Shown: positions 1 through 7,459 of the stretch, one piece after another
How the letters are laid out: each line of letters begins with the position of its first letter
How positions within the stretch are numbered: the stretch's first letter is position 1
DNA from: F23-D06 sp045132055
GTDB taxonomy: Bacteria; Bacteroidota; Bacteroidia; Bacteroidales; WCHB1-69
Direction of reading: 5' to 3'
Length of the DNA stretch: 64,000 nt
Assembly (NCBI GenBank): GCA_045132055.1
Contig: JBGURP010000039.1
Coordinates: 1 to 64,000, forward strand
Made by a program: the position numbers and the translations under genes
Notes under the pieces: generated by a model
What the model saw: only the letters and a program-made list of their open reading frames with translations
The model's database searches: none
Told to the model about the DNA's origin: nothing

Positions 1-269
1 GGCATGCAGTCGGGACGGCGGCGGTTGCGTTTGTCGAGAGTCACGCAGGTGTTCAGGGCCACGCGATAGACCCACGTTTTGGCTGAGCTGCGCCCTTCGA
101 AACTGTCGATGCCCTGCCAGAGGCGTATCAGCACCTCTTGGGCGAGGTCGTCCGCTTCTTGCCGGTCGTTAGCGAAGAGGTAGCACACAGAGTAGATGGT
201 CTGCCGCTGCTCCTGAACTAACCGCTCGAAGTCGCGTTCTTTCTGTTCTTTTTCTTTTTTCTGCTTCAT
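1..269 (-). CDS. ECF-family RNA polymerase sigma factor (partial, 3' end outside window)
   Basis: This gene starts at 269 and runs off the left edge, leaving the first 89 residues. It begins with a lysine/glutamate-rich stretch (MKQKKEKEQKERDFERL). Sigma region 2 follows, with the DDLAQEVLIRLW helix at about residues 40-51, the SFEGRSSAKTWVYRVALN segment, and the basic start of the 2/4 linker (DKRNRRR). This is the core-binding and -10 recognition half of an extracytoplasmic-function sigma factor. Region 4 and any partner anti-sigma gene lie outside the window. A near-match to the -7 element (TATTTTCG on the minus strand, 347-354) lies 77 bases upstream of the start. The sigma-70 family call is secure; the regulon cannot be seen. 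Confidence 0.85.
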   Translation of the reverse strand, partial: MKQKKEKEQKERDFERLVQEQRQTIYSVCYLFANDRQEADDLAQEVLIRLWQGIDSFEGRSSAKTWVYRVALNTCVTLDKRNRRRPDCM

Positions 270-461
270 TTGTCAGACGTTGTTTCCCTTTTGACTACGA
301 AGGGGGAAGAAAAACTACACCCAATCCTCAAAAATTTCAGATGGTGCGAAAATACAATAATTTCATTATAGTGCAAGCCGCGCGTTCGGGCAAGCAAAAC
401 ATAATAGAGGGTTGCGCGGCAAGCGCCACAAGTGCCAAGACCAAAATCCCGACAATTTTGC

Positions 462-469
462 TATTTTTG
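462..469 (+). promoter_or_regulatory. -7 promoter element for the rlmB operon
   Basis: TATTTTTG matches the Bacteroidota TAnnTTTG element and sits 25 bases before the ATG at 495. It rules out an in-frame start at 432, which would lie upstream of the promoter. No clear -33 box is visible. Confidence 0.65.
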
Positions 470-494
470 CGCCTCCAATTCCAACGCCACCGCA

Positions 495-1259
495 ATGTAC
501 CCAAAACCAACCTCCGAAAATGCCGCTCTCATCTATGGTATGCGCCCCATTTTTGAGGCCATCGAGAGTGGCAAAACTATTGACAAAGTCCTTTTCCAGA
601 AGGGTTTGCAAGGCGAGCTTTTCAAACAGCTTTTTTATGAGGTACGCCAACACAAGATCCCCTTCCAATATGTGCCATTAGAGAAGCTAAACCGCCTCAC
701 GCGCAACAACCACCAGGGCGTGGTGGCGTTCCTCTCCGCTATCGAATACAGCAACATTTTTGATATCGTGCCCACCATCTTTGAAGAGGGTAAGACGCCG
801 TTTCTGCTGCTGCTCGACAAGATCACCGATGTGCGCAATGTGGGTGCCATCGCGCGCTCGGCGGAATGTGCGGGCGTGGATGCTATTATCCTGCCCCTCA
901 ACGGCGGCGCGCAACTTAACGAGGATGCGGTGAAGAGTTCCGCCGGAGCGCTGAACAAGATTCCCGTCTGCCGCCACTCCAACCTTGTGGAAGTGATCCA
1001 GTATCTCAAAGACTCCGGCATCGAGGTGGTGGGCGTAACCGAGAAGGCTAACCACGCACTCTACAACAAGGACCTCACCGGCCCGCTCTGCCTTATCATG
1101 GGCAACGAGTACGAAGGCATCGCGTGGGACTACCTGCGCCATTGCAACGACACGATTACCATCCCGATGGTGGGCACCATCCGCTCACTCAATGTCTCCG
1201 TAGCTACTGGCATCACGCTCTTTGAGGTGGTGAAACAACGCAATCCGGTGAAAGAATGA
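495..1259 (+). CDS. rlmB: TrmH-family 23S rRNA 2'-O-methyltransferase, RlmB-like
   Basis: This 254-residue SPOUT methyltransferase is predicted to transfer a methyl group from S-adenosylmethionine to a ribose 2'-OH in rRNA; RlmB modifies G2251 of 23S rRNA. The N-terminal part (IYGMRPIFEAIESGK, about 13-27) is the small RNA-binding domain. The knotted catalytic domain shows the three SPOUT motifs: DVRNVGAIARSAECAG near 111-126, LIMGNEYEGI near 205, and IPMVGTIRSLNVSVATG near 224-240. The start at 495 is chosen because the -7 element lies at 462-469. The stop overlaps the next ATG by four bases, so it is translationally coupled to the phosphoesterase. Another TrmH-family rRNA or tRNA target is possible. 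Confidence 0.82.
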   Translation: MYPKPTSENAALIYGMRPIFEAIESGKTIDKVLFQKGLQGELFKQLFYEVRQHKIPFQYVPLEKLNRLTRNNHQGVVAFLSAIEYSNIFDIVPTIFEEGKTPFLLLLDKITDVRNVGAIARSAECAGVDAIILPLNGGAQLNEDAVKSSAGALNKIPVCRHSNLVEVIQYLKDSGIEVVGVTEKANHALYNKDLTGPLCLIMGNEYEGIAWDYLRHCNDTITIPMVGTIRSLNVSVATGITLFEVVKQRNPVKE

Positions 1260-1765
1260 AGAAGATAGGGCTGTTATCGGACACGCATGGCTATTTGCAT
1301 CCAGAGGCCTTTGAGTTTTTCAAAGGCTGCGACGAGATTTGGCACGCGGGCGACATCATGGACGATTTCATCCTCGATGAACTGGCCGCCATTGCGCCCA
1401 CTGTGCGCGCCGTGTATGGCAACTGCGACGACTGGGATATCCGCCGCGAAATTCCTGAAAACCAGGTCTTTCAGTGCGAACAGCACACCGTGGCCATTCG
1501 CCATATTGTGGGCTATCCGGGCAAGTACGATTCGAGAGCACTGGAACTGATTCGCGAGGCCAAGCCCACGATTCTGGTGGCCGGCCATTCCCATATTCTC
1601 AAGGTGATGTTCGACAAGCAGCACAACCTGATGTTTCTCAACCCAGGGGCGGCGGGACGCTACGGCTTCCACACGCGCCTCACAATGATGCGCCTTAAGA
1701 TTGACGGCGAGCGCATCTTCGATTTGGAAATCTTTGATGAACCCAAACTGCAACCCGTGAAATGA
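1256..1765 (+). CDS. YfcE/MJ0936-type metallophosphoesterase
   Basis: This 169-residue cytoplasmic calcineurin-like phosphoesterase has its metal-binding signature in order: SDTHG (D9, H11), HAGD near 30-33, YGNCDD near 53-58, and AGHSH near 109-113. Its length is normal for the small YfcE/MJ0936 phosphodiesterases, which hydrolyse model phosphodiesters and need manganese or another divalent metal. The physiological substrate is not known for most members. It overlaps the upstream methyltransferase and the downstream miaA by four bases each (ATGA junctions), giving a tight three-gene operon concerned mainly with RNA modification. Confidence 0.88.
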   Translation: MKKIGLLSDTHGYLHPEAFEFFKGCDEIWHAGDIMDDFILDELAAIAPTVRAVYGNCDDWDIRREIPENQVFQCEQHTVAIRHIVGYPGKYDSRALELIREAKPTILVAGHSHILKVMFDKQHNLMFLNPGAAGRYGFHTRLTMMRLKIDGERIFDLEIFDEPKLQPVK

Positions 1766-2526
1766 TGAACGAAGAGCGTCCCATAATCACTGTTTTAGGC
1801 CCTACCGCCACGGGCAAGACGCACATTGCAGTGCGTTTGGCAGCCGAGCTAGGCGGCGAGATTGTGAGCGCCGATTCGCGGCAGGTCTATCGCCGCATGG
1901 ACATCGGCACGGGCAAGGATATATCCGAATACCAGTATAATGGCCAGCTGGTGCCGTATCATCTCATCGATATTGAGGAACCGGGCGTGAAGTACAACGT
2001 CTATCGCTACCAACAGGAGGCGTTCAAGGCCATTCAAGATATACAGAACCGTGGCCGGCAGGTGGTGATTTGTGGTGGCAGCGGCCTTTACATCGAGGCG
2101 GTGCTGCAGGGCTATCGTTTCAAGTGGCAGGAAGACAGCCAGATACTCTCGGATCCTGTGCCGTCGGTCATCTTCGGCCTTCGGGGCGAGCGCGACCTTA
2201 TCCGCACGCGTATCACCCAGCGGCTCAAGTCTCGCTTGGAAGAGGGCATGGTGGAGGAGGTGAATGCCCTGTTGGACGAAGGCGTGCCCTCCGGGATCCT
2301 TATCCGCTATGGGCTCGAGTACAAGTATGTGACGCTATATCTACTGGGCGAGATCAGCTACGAGGAGATGTTTGCCTCCCTGAACACGGCCATCCATCAG
2401 TTCTCCAAGCGCCAGATGACCTGGTTCCGCCGCATGGAGCGCCTCAGTTTCGACATCCACTGGATTGATGTGGCGTTGTCGGAGGAGGACAAGATGGCGG
2501 AGATTTACAAGGTGCTGAATCAGTAG
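1762..2526 (+). CDS. miaA: tRNA dimethylallyltransferase MiaA (short form)
   Basis: MiaA adds a dimethylallyl group to A37 of tRNAs that read codons beginning with U. Visible motifs are the P-loop GPTATGKTH (about 13-21), SADSRQVYRRMDIGTGKD (about 39-56, with the DSRQVY signature), GGSGLYIEAVLQGY near 104-117, and the C-terminal FSKRQMTWFRRM near 215. At 254 residues it is about 50 shorter than usual. The missing length falls after the GGSGLY motif and in the helical insertion that grips the anticodon arm. Bacteroidales genomes often carry two miaA copies, so this could be the shorter paralogue; that is inference. It is the last gene of the rlmB operon. Confidence 0.85.
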   Translation: MMNEERPIITVLGPTATGKTHIAVRLAAELGGEIVSADSRQVYRRMDIGTGKDISEYQYNGQLVPYHLIDIEEPGVKYNVYRYQQEAFKAIQDIQNRGRQVVICGGSGLYIEAVLQGYRFKWQEDSQILSDPVPSVIFGLRGERDLIRTRITQRLKSRLEEGMVEEVNALLDEGVPSGILIRYGLEYKYVTLYLLGEISYEEMFASLNTAIHQFSKRQMTWFRRMERLSFDIHWIDVALSEEDKMAEIYKVLNQ

Positions 2527-2613
2527 GTTTATTAGCCGCGGATTGCGGGATCACGCGTATTGTAGTTTTTTATGTAATATCAATCATAATGATGTCTGAT
2601 TGAAATAAAATTG

Positions 2614-2621
2614 TATCTTTG
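2614..2621 (+). promoter_or_regulatory. -7 promoter element for the toxin-antitoxin operon
   Basis: TATCTTTG lies 25 bases before the antitoxin ATG at 2647. A possible TTG start at 2611 overlaps this element and cannot be the real start. Confidence 0.65.
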
Positions 2622-2646
2622 TGGCGTTAATTTAAATCAATTTGAA

Positions 2647-2937
2647 ATGTCACAAGTGTCTATGACTGTGAGGATGGACTCACAACTTAAAACCATGTTT
2701 GATGCCTTATGTGCAGAGTTTGGCATGAGTGTCAATACTGCTATCAATGTATTTGCACGGGCGGTAGTGCAACGGAGACGCATTCCGTTTGAAATATGTG
2801 CGAGTGAGGAAAAATCTTCAGCTGAACGCATTGCCGCATTCCGCAACATGCGCGAATGGGCGGAGGAAGGTAATACGCCCAATCTCTCATTGGAGGATAT
2901 TAATAATGAAATCAGGAAAACAAGAAGTCAACAATGA
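2647..2937 (+). CDS. RelB/DinJ-family antitoxin
   Basis: This 96-residue protein has the RelB/DinJ ribbon-helix-helix N-terminus: the strand VSMTVRMDSQLKTMFDAL is followed by FGMSVNTAINVFARAVV. That segment forms the dimeric DNA-binding fold used for operon autorepression. The rest (ASEEKSSAERIAAFRNMREW and the acidic C-terminus) would be the flexible toxin-neutralising tail. The ATG at 2647 is chosen because it sits just downstream of the -7 element. Its stop overlaps the toxin start by four bases. The DNA-binding half belongs to the RelB/DinJ group although the partner is a PIN protein rather than RelE or YafQ. Confidence 0.85.
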   Translation: MSQVSMTVRMDSQLKTMFDALCAEFGMSVNTAINVFARAVVQRRRIPFEICASEEKSSAERIAAFRNMREWAEEGNTPNLSLEDINNEIRKTRSQQ

Positions 2938-3338
2938 AACATTATGCTGTTTTTGATACCAATGTACTGGTATCAGCCATGATTACAAACAATTCAGAAT
3001 CTCCAACTGTGAAGGTGATGGAGATGGTAGCAGAGGGTCATATCATCCCTATTTATAACTATGAGATCATTACGGAATACGATGCGGTCCTTCATCGAGG
3101 CAAATTCAATTTACGGGAGCATGATATTGCCAATATGATTGAGATGATTTTAGAATGTGGGATTCCATTACCTAGGACAACAGCCGTTGAAGAATTTATT
3201 GATGTTGATGATGCGGTTTTTTACGAGGTGGCATTGTCCAAAGAAGGAGCGTATCTCGTCACAGGAAACATCAAACATTTTCCCAAGGTCCCTATAGTGG
3301 TGACACCAGCGGAGATGCTTGCAATCGTTGGAATATAG
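2934..3338 (+). CDS. PIN-domain toxin (COG1569-type) of the toxin-antitoxin pair
   Basis: This 134-residue PIN-domain protein is a putative Mg2+-dependent ribonuclease toxin. The first catalytic acid is D8 in VFDTNVLVSA. Further acids are in YEIITEYDAVL (near 48) and in VDDAVFYEVAL (near 90), and the final strand reads YLVTGNIKHFP near 107. In many PIN proteins that last motif carries an aspartate where this protein has asparagine, as is common in the COG1569 group. It is coupled to the antitoxin by an ATGA overlap. The antitoxin-first order matches type II modules. Whether it is toxic cannot be judged from sequence. Confidence 0.85.
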   Translation: MKHYAVFDTNVLVSAMITNNSESPTVKVMEMVAEGHIIPIYNYEIITEYDAVLHRGKFNLREHDIANMIEMILECGIPLPRTTAVEEFIDVDDAVFYEVALSKEGAYLVTGNIKHFPKVPIVVTPAEMLAIVGI

Positions 3339-3451
3339 GTTGTTGGCTTGTCGAGAAATATCAATTGAGATATGGCACAAACCGAAAAAACGCAAAAAAT
3401 AGTGTGATGTTTAACAATTACTCTGTTTTTGATTTTTTTAGGGCAAATTTT

Positions 3452-3459
3452 TACTTTTG
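3452..3459 (+). promoter_or_regulatory. -7 promoter element for the ECF sigma operon
   Basis: TACTTTTG lies 41 bases before the ATG at 3501. This is the housekeeping-sigma type. Autoregulation by the ECF factor itself cannot be judged. Confidence 0.6.
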
Positions 3460-3500
3460 CATTTCCATTGGGTAATGGATAATGTAAACAGGTAAAAAAC

Positions 3501-4040
3501 ATGCATAACGACAAAGATATTATCAAAGCGGTGCAGGCTGATCCGGAACACGGATTTCGCTTGCTGCTGAAACGTTATTCGGAACCTGTTTACTGGCATA
3601 TCCGCCGGTTGGTGGTGGCCCACGACGACGCGCAGGATGCCTCGCAGGAGACTTTTGTGCGTGTCTTTCGCCATTTCCGCCAATACGATTCCAAGCAGTC
3701 TTTCAAGGCGTGGGTTTTCAAGATTGCCACGAATGAAGCCTTGCGTCTTCTGGGTAAACGCAGCGGGAAAGTCATGGTATCGTTGGATGATACTCCGGAA
3801 GAGACACTGAACATGAAAGCAGACGAATACTTTGACTACAGCGATGCTTTGTCCGTAAAACTTCAGCAGGCAGTTCATGCATTGCCTGTGAAACAACAAT
3901 TGGCGTTCAACATGCGGTACTACGACGAACTTTCCTATAAAGAGATTGCCGCTGTGACGGGCTCCACTGCCGCCAATGTGAAGATGAACTATCATGTGGC
4001 AAAAGAGAAAATAGTGAAATTTATGAAATCCAATATATAA
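3501..4040 (+). CDS. ECF-family RNA polymerase sigma factor
   Basis: This complete 179-residue sigma-70-like factor has region 2 at about residues 22-90 (AQDASQETFVRVFRHFRQYD and SFKAWVFKIATNEALRLLG). Region 4 is at about 120-175, where LPVKQQLAFNMRYYDELSYKEIAAVTG forms the -35-binding helix-turn-helix. A moderately long acidic linker (DDTPEETLNMKADEYFDYSD) joins them. It is followed two bases later by a small single-pass membrane protein that fits an anti-sigma role, then by an exported helical protein and a secreted SUMF1-fold protein. This arrangement suggests a cell-surface signalling cassette. Confidence 0.9.
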   Translation: MHNDKDIIKAVQADPEHGFRLLLKRYSEPVYWHIRRLVVAHDDAQDASQETFVRVFRHFRQYDSKQSFKAWVFKIATNEALRLLGKRSGKVMVSLDDTPEETLNMKADEYFDYSDALSVKLQQAVHALPVKQQLAFNMRYYDELSYKEIAAVTGSTAANVKMNYHVAKEKIVKFMKSNI

Positions 4041-4041
4041 T

Positions 4042-4386
4042 ATGGAACAGTTTGATTTTAATGATGTTGGAAGACGAATGCCCTACCAGGTGCCAGATGG
4101 ATTTTTTTCTTCCATAGAGGAGAAGATTATGCAGCATGTGGCGGATAGTCCTATGGAAGAGGCACCTGCTCATAGCAAAAGCCGTGTTAAAATTCTATGG
4201 AGAACATTGATTTCGACGGCTGCTGTGGCGGCCATCGTTATCGGCCTGTGGGTGGTGGTGTTCCAACCCAAGGATTCGGCCGCTGCCGACTTCGCTGCTG
4301 TGGAAAAGGCATTTGATCAGCTAAGCCCTGAAGACCAGGCATTTTTGCTGCAAGTGTATGAGGATGATGCTTTTATGGACGAATAA
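4042..4386 (+). CDS. single-pass membrane protein, possible anti-sigma factor
   Basis: This 114-residue protein has a cytoplasmic N-terminal half that includes MPYQVPDGFFSSIEEKI, a VPxGFF motif seen in Bacteroidota proteins encoded beside ECF sigma genes. One transmembrane helix (about 53-73, LISTAAVAAIVIGLWVVVF) is followed by a short acidic outer part (FAAVEKAFDQLSPEDQAFLLQVYEDDAFMDE). It starts two bases after the sigma factor stop. Position, topology and the N-terminal motif suggest it holds the sigma factor at the membrane. It has no zinc-binding HxxxCxxC motif, so this is inference rather than a family assignment. Confidence 0.6.
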   Translation: MEQFDFNDVGRRMPYQVPDGFFSSIEEKIMQHVADSPMEEAPAHSKSRVKILWRTLISTAAVAAIVIGLWVVVFQPKDSAAADFAAVEKAFDQLSPEDQAFLLQVYEDDAFMDE

Positions 4387-4398
4387 ATAATTACCACT

Positions 4399-4845
4399 AT
4401 GAAAAATGTACAGAAAATATTTATGCTTGTGCTGCTGGCGACGATCTTCTGCCTCTCGGGTACGGCGCAAACCACAGAAAAACAGAAGTTGACGCGTGAG
4501 CAATTGGCTGAGAGACAAGCCTATCACATTGCCTTAGACTTGTCGAATGCATTCAAGGATGAGGTTTCCGGGCGGTTTGTCAAGACGTATGTCGCTTATC
4601 AGAAGGAGATTTGGGCACTCGGTCCCCGCATTCCGGAGATAACTGATGATATGACCGATGCCGAGGTGGACAAGATTCTCAAGCAGCGCTTTGAGCGCAG
4701 TCAAAAAATACTGGCCATTCGTGAGAAATATTACAAGATTTATTCTGAATTCCTCACTCCAAAGCAGATTGAAATGGTGTATCGGACCGATCGTGAGATG
4801 ATGCGCCGCATGGCACAGAAGAAGAAAGAAGGGATGACTAAATGA
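4399..4845 (+). CDS. exported helical protein of unknown function
   Basis: This 148-residue protein has a clear signal peptide (MKNVQKIFMLVLLATIFCLSG, cleavage near TAQ). The mature part is highly charged and almost entirely helical (LTREQLAERQAYHIALDLSN; KILKQRFERSQKILAIREKYYKIYS). It ends in FLTPKQIEMVYRTDREMMRRMAQKKKE, which resembles the LTPEQ-type helices of periplasmic Spy/CpxP-like proteins. That resemblance is at the level of composition only. It lies 12 bases after the membrane protein and overlaps the next gene by four bases, so it belongs to the same sigma-linked operon. A periplasmic sensor or chaperone role would fit the context but is not shown. Confidence 0.65.
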   Translation: MKNVQKIFMLVLLATIFCLSGTAQTTEKQKLTREQLAERQAYHIALDLSNAFKDEVSGRFVKTYVAYQKEIWALGPRIPEITDDMTDAEVDKILKQRFERSQKILAIREKYYKIYSEFLTPKQIEMVYRTDREMMRRMAQKKKEGMTK

Positions 4846-6731
4846 TGAAATATTTTGTCTCTCTTCTCGTCTTGATAACAGTGGGGCATCAGGTGTTTGC
4901 CCAAGCTCCGCAAAAATTCTCCTATCAAGCTGTCATTCGCAATGAAAACAATACGCTTGTTTGTGGGATTGTGGGGGTGCGCGTTTCTATCCTTCAAGGA
5001 GATGCAAATGGAGAAATGGTTTATCAGGAAACGCACACTGTTGAAACCAATACCAACGGCTTGATGACGCTGGAAATCGGCGATGGAACTGTTGTTAGCG
5101 GTGACTTTTCTGCCATCGACTGGGCAGACGGGCCGTATTTTCTCAAGGCCGAGACAGATCCGTCGGGCGGTACCAATTACACCATAGAGGGGACACAACA
5201 GTTGTTGAGTGTGCCCTATGCATTATTCGCGGGCGCGACGGCCAATTCTTTCAGCGGCGACTACAACGACCTGACCAACCAGCCTGAGATTCCGACTGTG
5301 CCGACGAATGTTTCCGCATTTGCCAACGATGCCCACTACATTACAGAAGCTCAGTTGCAGAATATTCTCAATGGCATCTACCACACCATCGACAGTTTGC
5401 AGGCAGTGGTTGATTCTTTGAGTCACACGCCAATGGATACTCAAGCAACCGTTACTCCAACAGACACTCAGATGATAGCTACTGTTCCTGCTGCACAGCT
5501 GATCAATCATCAGGATGACTATCTCGTTGCTCCTATCACGGGAGGTTTGCACATCCGTTTCGATTCGACAGGTATCACCCACGTGGAGTTGGAGAGCGTG
5601 GACGGCTACGCCATTGCAGGCACCGCAGCATTTGTCAATCATGACAGTATGGTTTCTGTTTCAGCCATATCGGATACGCAGTCCATTATTACCTTCAGTG
5701 CGCCCGAAGGCAGTTTCTTCGCCGCAGATAGCGACTATTACATCACTACTTTCCCGTGCAATGTCTATGGAGGCTATCGACTGTCCATTTTCAAGGACGG
5801 ATTGGTGGCTCATTATTTCGGTGTACATCAGGTCTTTGAGTCTGGACAATTCATTGATCCTCTGGATTTGGAGGAGGATGAGTTGGATTTTGTGGATCCC
5901 GCTGCACCTTTGGTGGAAGATGAACGACCGCAACTGAACGCGGCAACGCAGATTGCATTGCGGAATTATCGGCTGAATCCAACCGAAGAGAACAGATTGG
6001 CCTTGATGGAACAGATGGGGATTCGCTACGACAAGGTCGTGGCCCGCAAGAAAGCCAAACTGCGCCAATTGGAGCGCGAAGCCCTTCACCAATCCTTGAT
6101 AGATGAGATGCAAGCTATTGTGGATGAGATGGTTCAGAACCGAGAGGAACGACTTTTGCAGCAATTTCTCCGGCTCGTTGACGGACGGCAAGACGACAAT
6201 CCTAACGATGCATGGCTGGTGTTGAGAGGAATCCAAGAAGGGAATGCCTATATCGGCTATGCTCCCGTCACGAATGTGGAATACACTGTTTTTCAAACGA
6301 GTTTTTCTTATCCGTCGGGGCAGGGACAATATCCAGTTGTCAATATCACATACGCCGAAGCGGTGGCATACTGCAATTGGCTGTCTGCGAACGACTCTTT
6401 GCACGATTACCGTCTCCCGTCGGAGTGGGAGTGGGTTATGGCGGCGGGACACATGCCCAAAGATGTGGGGATGAACAGCAACCATGTTGAGAGCGGCATT
6501 ACCGCCGTAGATGCGTACGCTCAAACGACCGGCGCGTGCGGTGGAATAGACTTTTGGGGAAACTGCTGGGAGTGGACATCCACGCAGAATGATTCAGGAT
6601 GGTATATTGTCAAAGGGGGTAGTTGGGATTCCACGCGTGATGAATGCCGTACTGAGTATTCCGAAGCTGTCCGCAACGGTTCATTGGGCTATCCTAACGT
6701 GGGCTTGCGTGTGGTGCGAGTGGATCCTTGA
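4842..6731 (+). CDS. secreted protein with C-terminal SUMF1 (formylglycine-generating-enzyme fold) domain
   Basis: This 629-residue protein starts with a signal peptide (MMKYFVSLLVLITVGHQVFA). Residues about 22-130 form a beta-rich N-terminal module beginning APQKFSYQAVIRNENNTLV and ending SVPYALFAGATA, common in Bacteroidota FISUMP proteins. A middle region follows, including a charged helical stretch near 385-450. The C-terminal SUMF1 fold (about 460-629) has ITYAEAVAYCNWLS, YRLPSEWEWVMAAG, WGNCWEWTST and VKGGSWDSTRDECR, and ends GLRVVRVDP. In true formylglycine-generating enzymes two cysteines lie after GGS[WF]. Here the first is serine and only the second is kept, so sulfatase activation is unlikely and a binding role more likely. 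It is last in the ECF sigma operon. Confidence 0.8.
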   Translation: MMKYFVSLLVLITVGHQVFAQAPQKFSYQAVIRNENNTLVCGIVGVRVSILQGDANGEMVYQETHTVETNTNGLMTLEIGDGTVVSGDFSAIDWADGPYFLKAETDPSGGTNYTIEGTQQLLSVPYALFAGATANSFSGDYNDLTNQPEIPTVPTNVSAFANDAHYITEAQLQNILNGIYHTIDSLQAVVDSLSHTPMDTQATVTPTDTQMIATVPAAQLINHQDDYLVAPITGGLHIRFDSTGITHVELESVDGYAIAGTAAFVNHDSMVSVSAISDTQSIITFSAPEGSFFAADSDYYITTFPCNVYGGYRLSIFKDGLVAHYFGVHQVFESGQFIDPLDLEEDELDFVDPAAPLVEDERPQLNAATQIALRNYRLNPTEENRLALMEQMGIRYDKVVARKKAKLRQLEREALHQSLIDEMQAIVDEMVQNREERLLQQFLRLVDGRQDDNPNDAWLVLRGIQEGNAYIGYAPVTNVEYTVFQTSFSYPSGQGQYPVVNITYAEAVAYCNWLSANDSLHDYRLPSEWEWVMAAGHMPKDVGMNSNHVESGITAVDAYAQTTGACGGIDFWGNCWEWTSTQNDSGWYIVKGGSWDSTRDECRTEYSEAVRNGSLGYPNVGLRVVRVDP

Positions 6732-6767
6732 TTCCATACTATAGCACAAAATTTCCTGCATTTATCC

Positions 6768-7250
6768 TTACGTCAAGTCCGCTACGGTCATGCCCACCAC
6801 TTGAATTAGGTCTTGCGGGTTGATTTTGAACTGCAGGCCGCGCACGCCCGCGCTGACATAGATGTAGTCGAATAGCTCGCAGGTTTCGTGAATATAGGTC
6901 GGGAAGGGCTTCTTCATGCCCACAGGCGAGCAGCCGCCCCGGATGTAACCTGTCAAAGGTAGCAACTCCTTCATCGGGATGAGGTCGCAACTCTTGTTGC
7001 CCGATACTTTTGCCGTTTTCTTCAAATCCACTTCTTCGTTGCCCGGAATGACACACACAAAATGTCCCGATTTGTCACCTTTCAATACTAAAGTCTTGAA
7101 TACCTGGTCAATATCCTCGCCCAGTTGGTCGGCAATGTGCTGCGCGCCGAGGTCGTTTTCATCCACTTCGTAGGGTATCAGCTCGTACACCACCTTTTTC
7201 TGGTCGAGCAAACGACAGGCGTTCGTCTTGTTTATCTTTTCTTTAGCCAT
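6768..7250 (-). CDS. ybaK: Cys-tRNA(Pro)/Cys-tRNA(Cys) deacylase YbaK
   Basis: This 160-residue YbaK/EbsC-type trans-editing enzyme hydrolyses cysteine mischarged on tRNA-Pro. The family signature appears as the start MAKEKINKTNACRLLDQKK, VFKTLVLKGDKSGHFVCVIPG near 49-69, VDLKKTAKVSGNKSCDLIP near 74-92 with the key lysine, and LTGYIRGGCSPVGMKKPFP near 99-117. Length is typical. It is transcribed towards the SUMF1 gene (convergent, 36 bases between stops). No -7 match was found directly upstream, where low-complexity pyrimidine-rich DNA begins. Confidence 0.93.
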   Translation of the reverse strand: MAKEKINKTNACRLLDQKKVVYELIPYEVDENDLGAQHIADQLGEDIDQVFKTLVLKGDKSGHFVCVIPGNEEVDLKKTAKVSGNKSCDLIPMKELLPLTGYIRGGCSPVGMKKPFPTYIHETCELFDYIYVSAGVRGLQFKINPQDLIQVVGMTVADLT

Positions 7251-7323
7251 AAATCACAATTTCCAATTGTTTGTAACCCATTTCATCCCCTTCATCCCCA
7301 TTTACATTCTTTATTACTACCCC

Positions 7324-7356
7324 GGCCTTCGGCCACCCCTTCTAAAACAGAAGGGG
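7324..7356. repeat. intergenic hairpin element (GGCC-TTC-GGCC plus CCCCTTCT arms)
   Basis: Two adjacent hairpins lie between ybaK and the phosphoesterase. A small one is ggcc/ttc/ggcc at 7324-7334. A second has perfect 8-base arms, ccccttct (7336-7343) and agaagggg (7349-7356), around the loop aaaac. It lacks a clean T-run, so it is not a standard terminator on either strand. The sequence has the look of a dispersed intergenic element. Confidence 0.5.
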
Positions 7357-7390
7357 AATTCTTATTCCTCTATTTCATCTCAATTTACTT

Positions 7391-7459
7391 CATTCCTCCA
7401 TTTCCTCCTCTCCTCATTCCTCCATTTCCTCCTCTCCTCATTCCTCCTTTCCTCCTCTC
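7391..7459. repeat. 24-base tandem repeat, 2.9 copies, overlapping a stop codon
   Basis: Two identical 24-base units (7391-7414 and 7415-7438) are followed by a third (7439-7459) with a small deletion. The third unit holds most of the last codons of the minus-strand phosphoesterase, whose stop is at 7438-7440. The array therefore looks like a duplication of that gene's own 3' end into the intergenic region. Confidence 0.75.
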
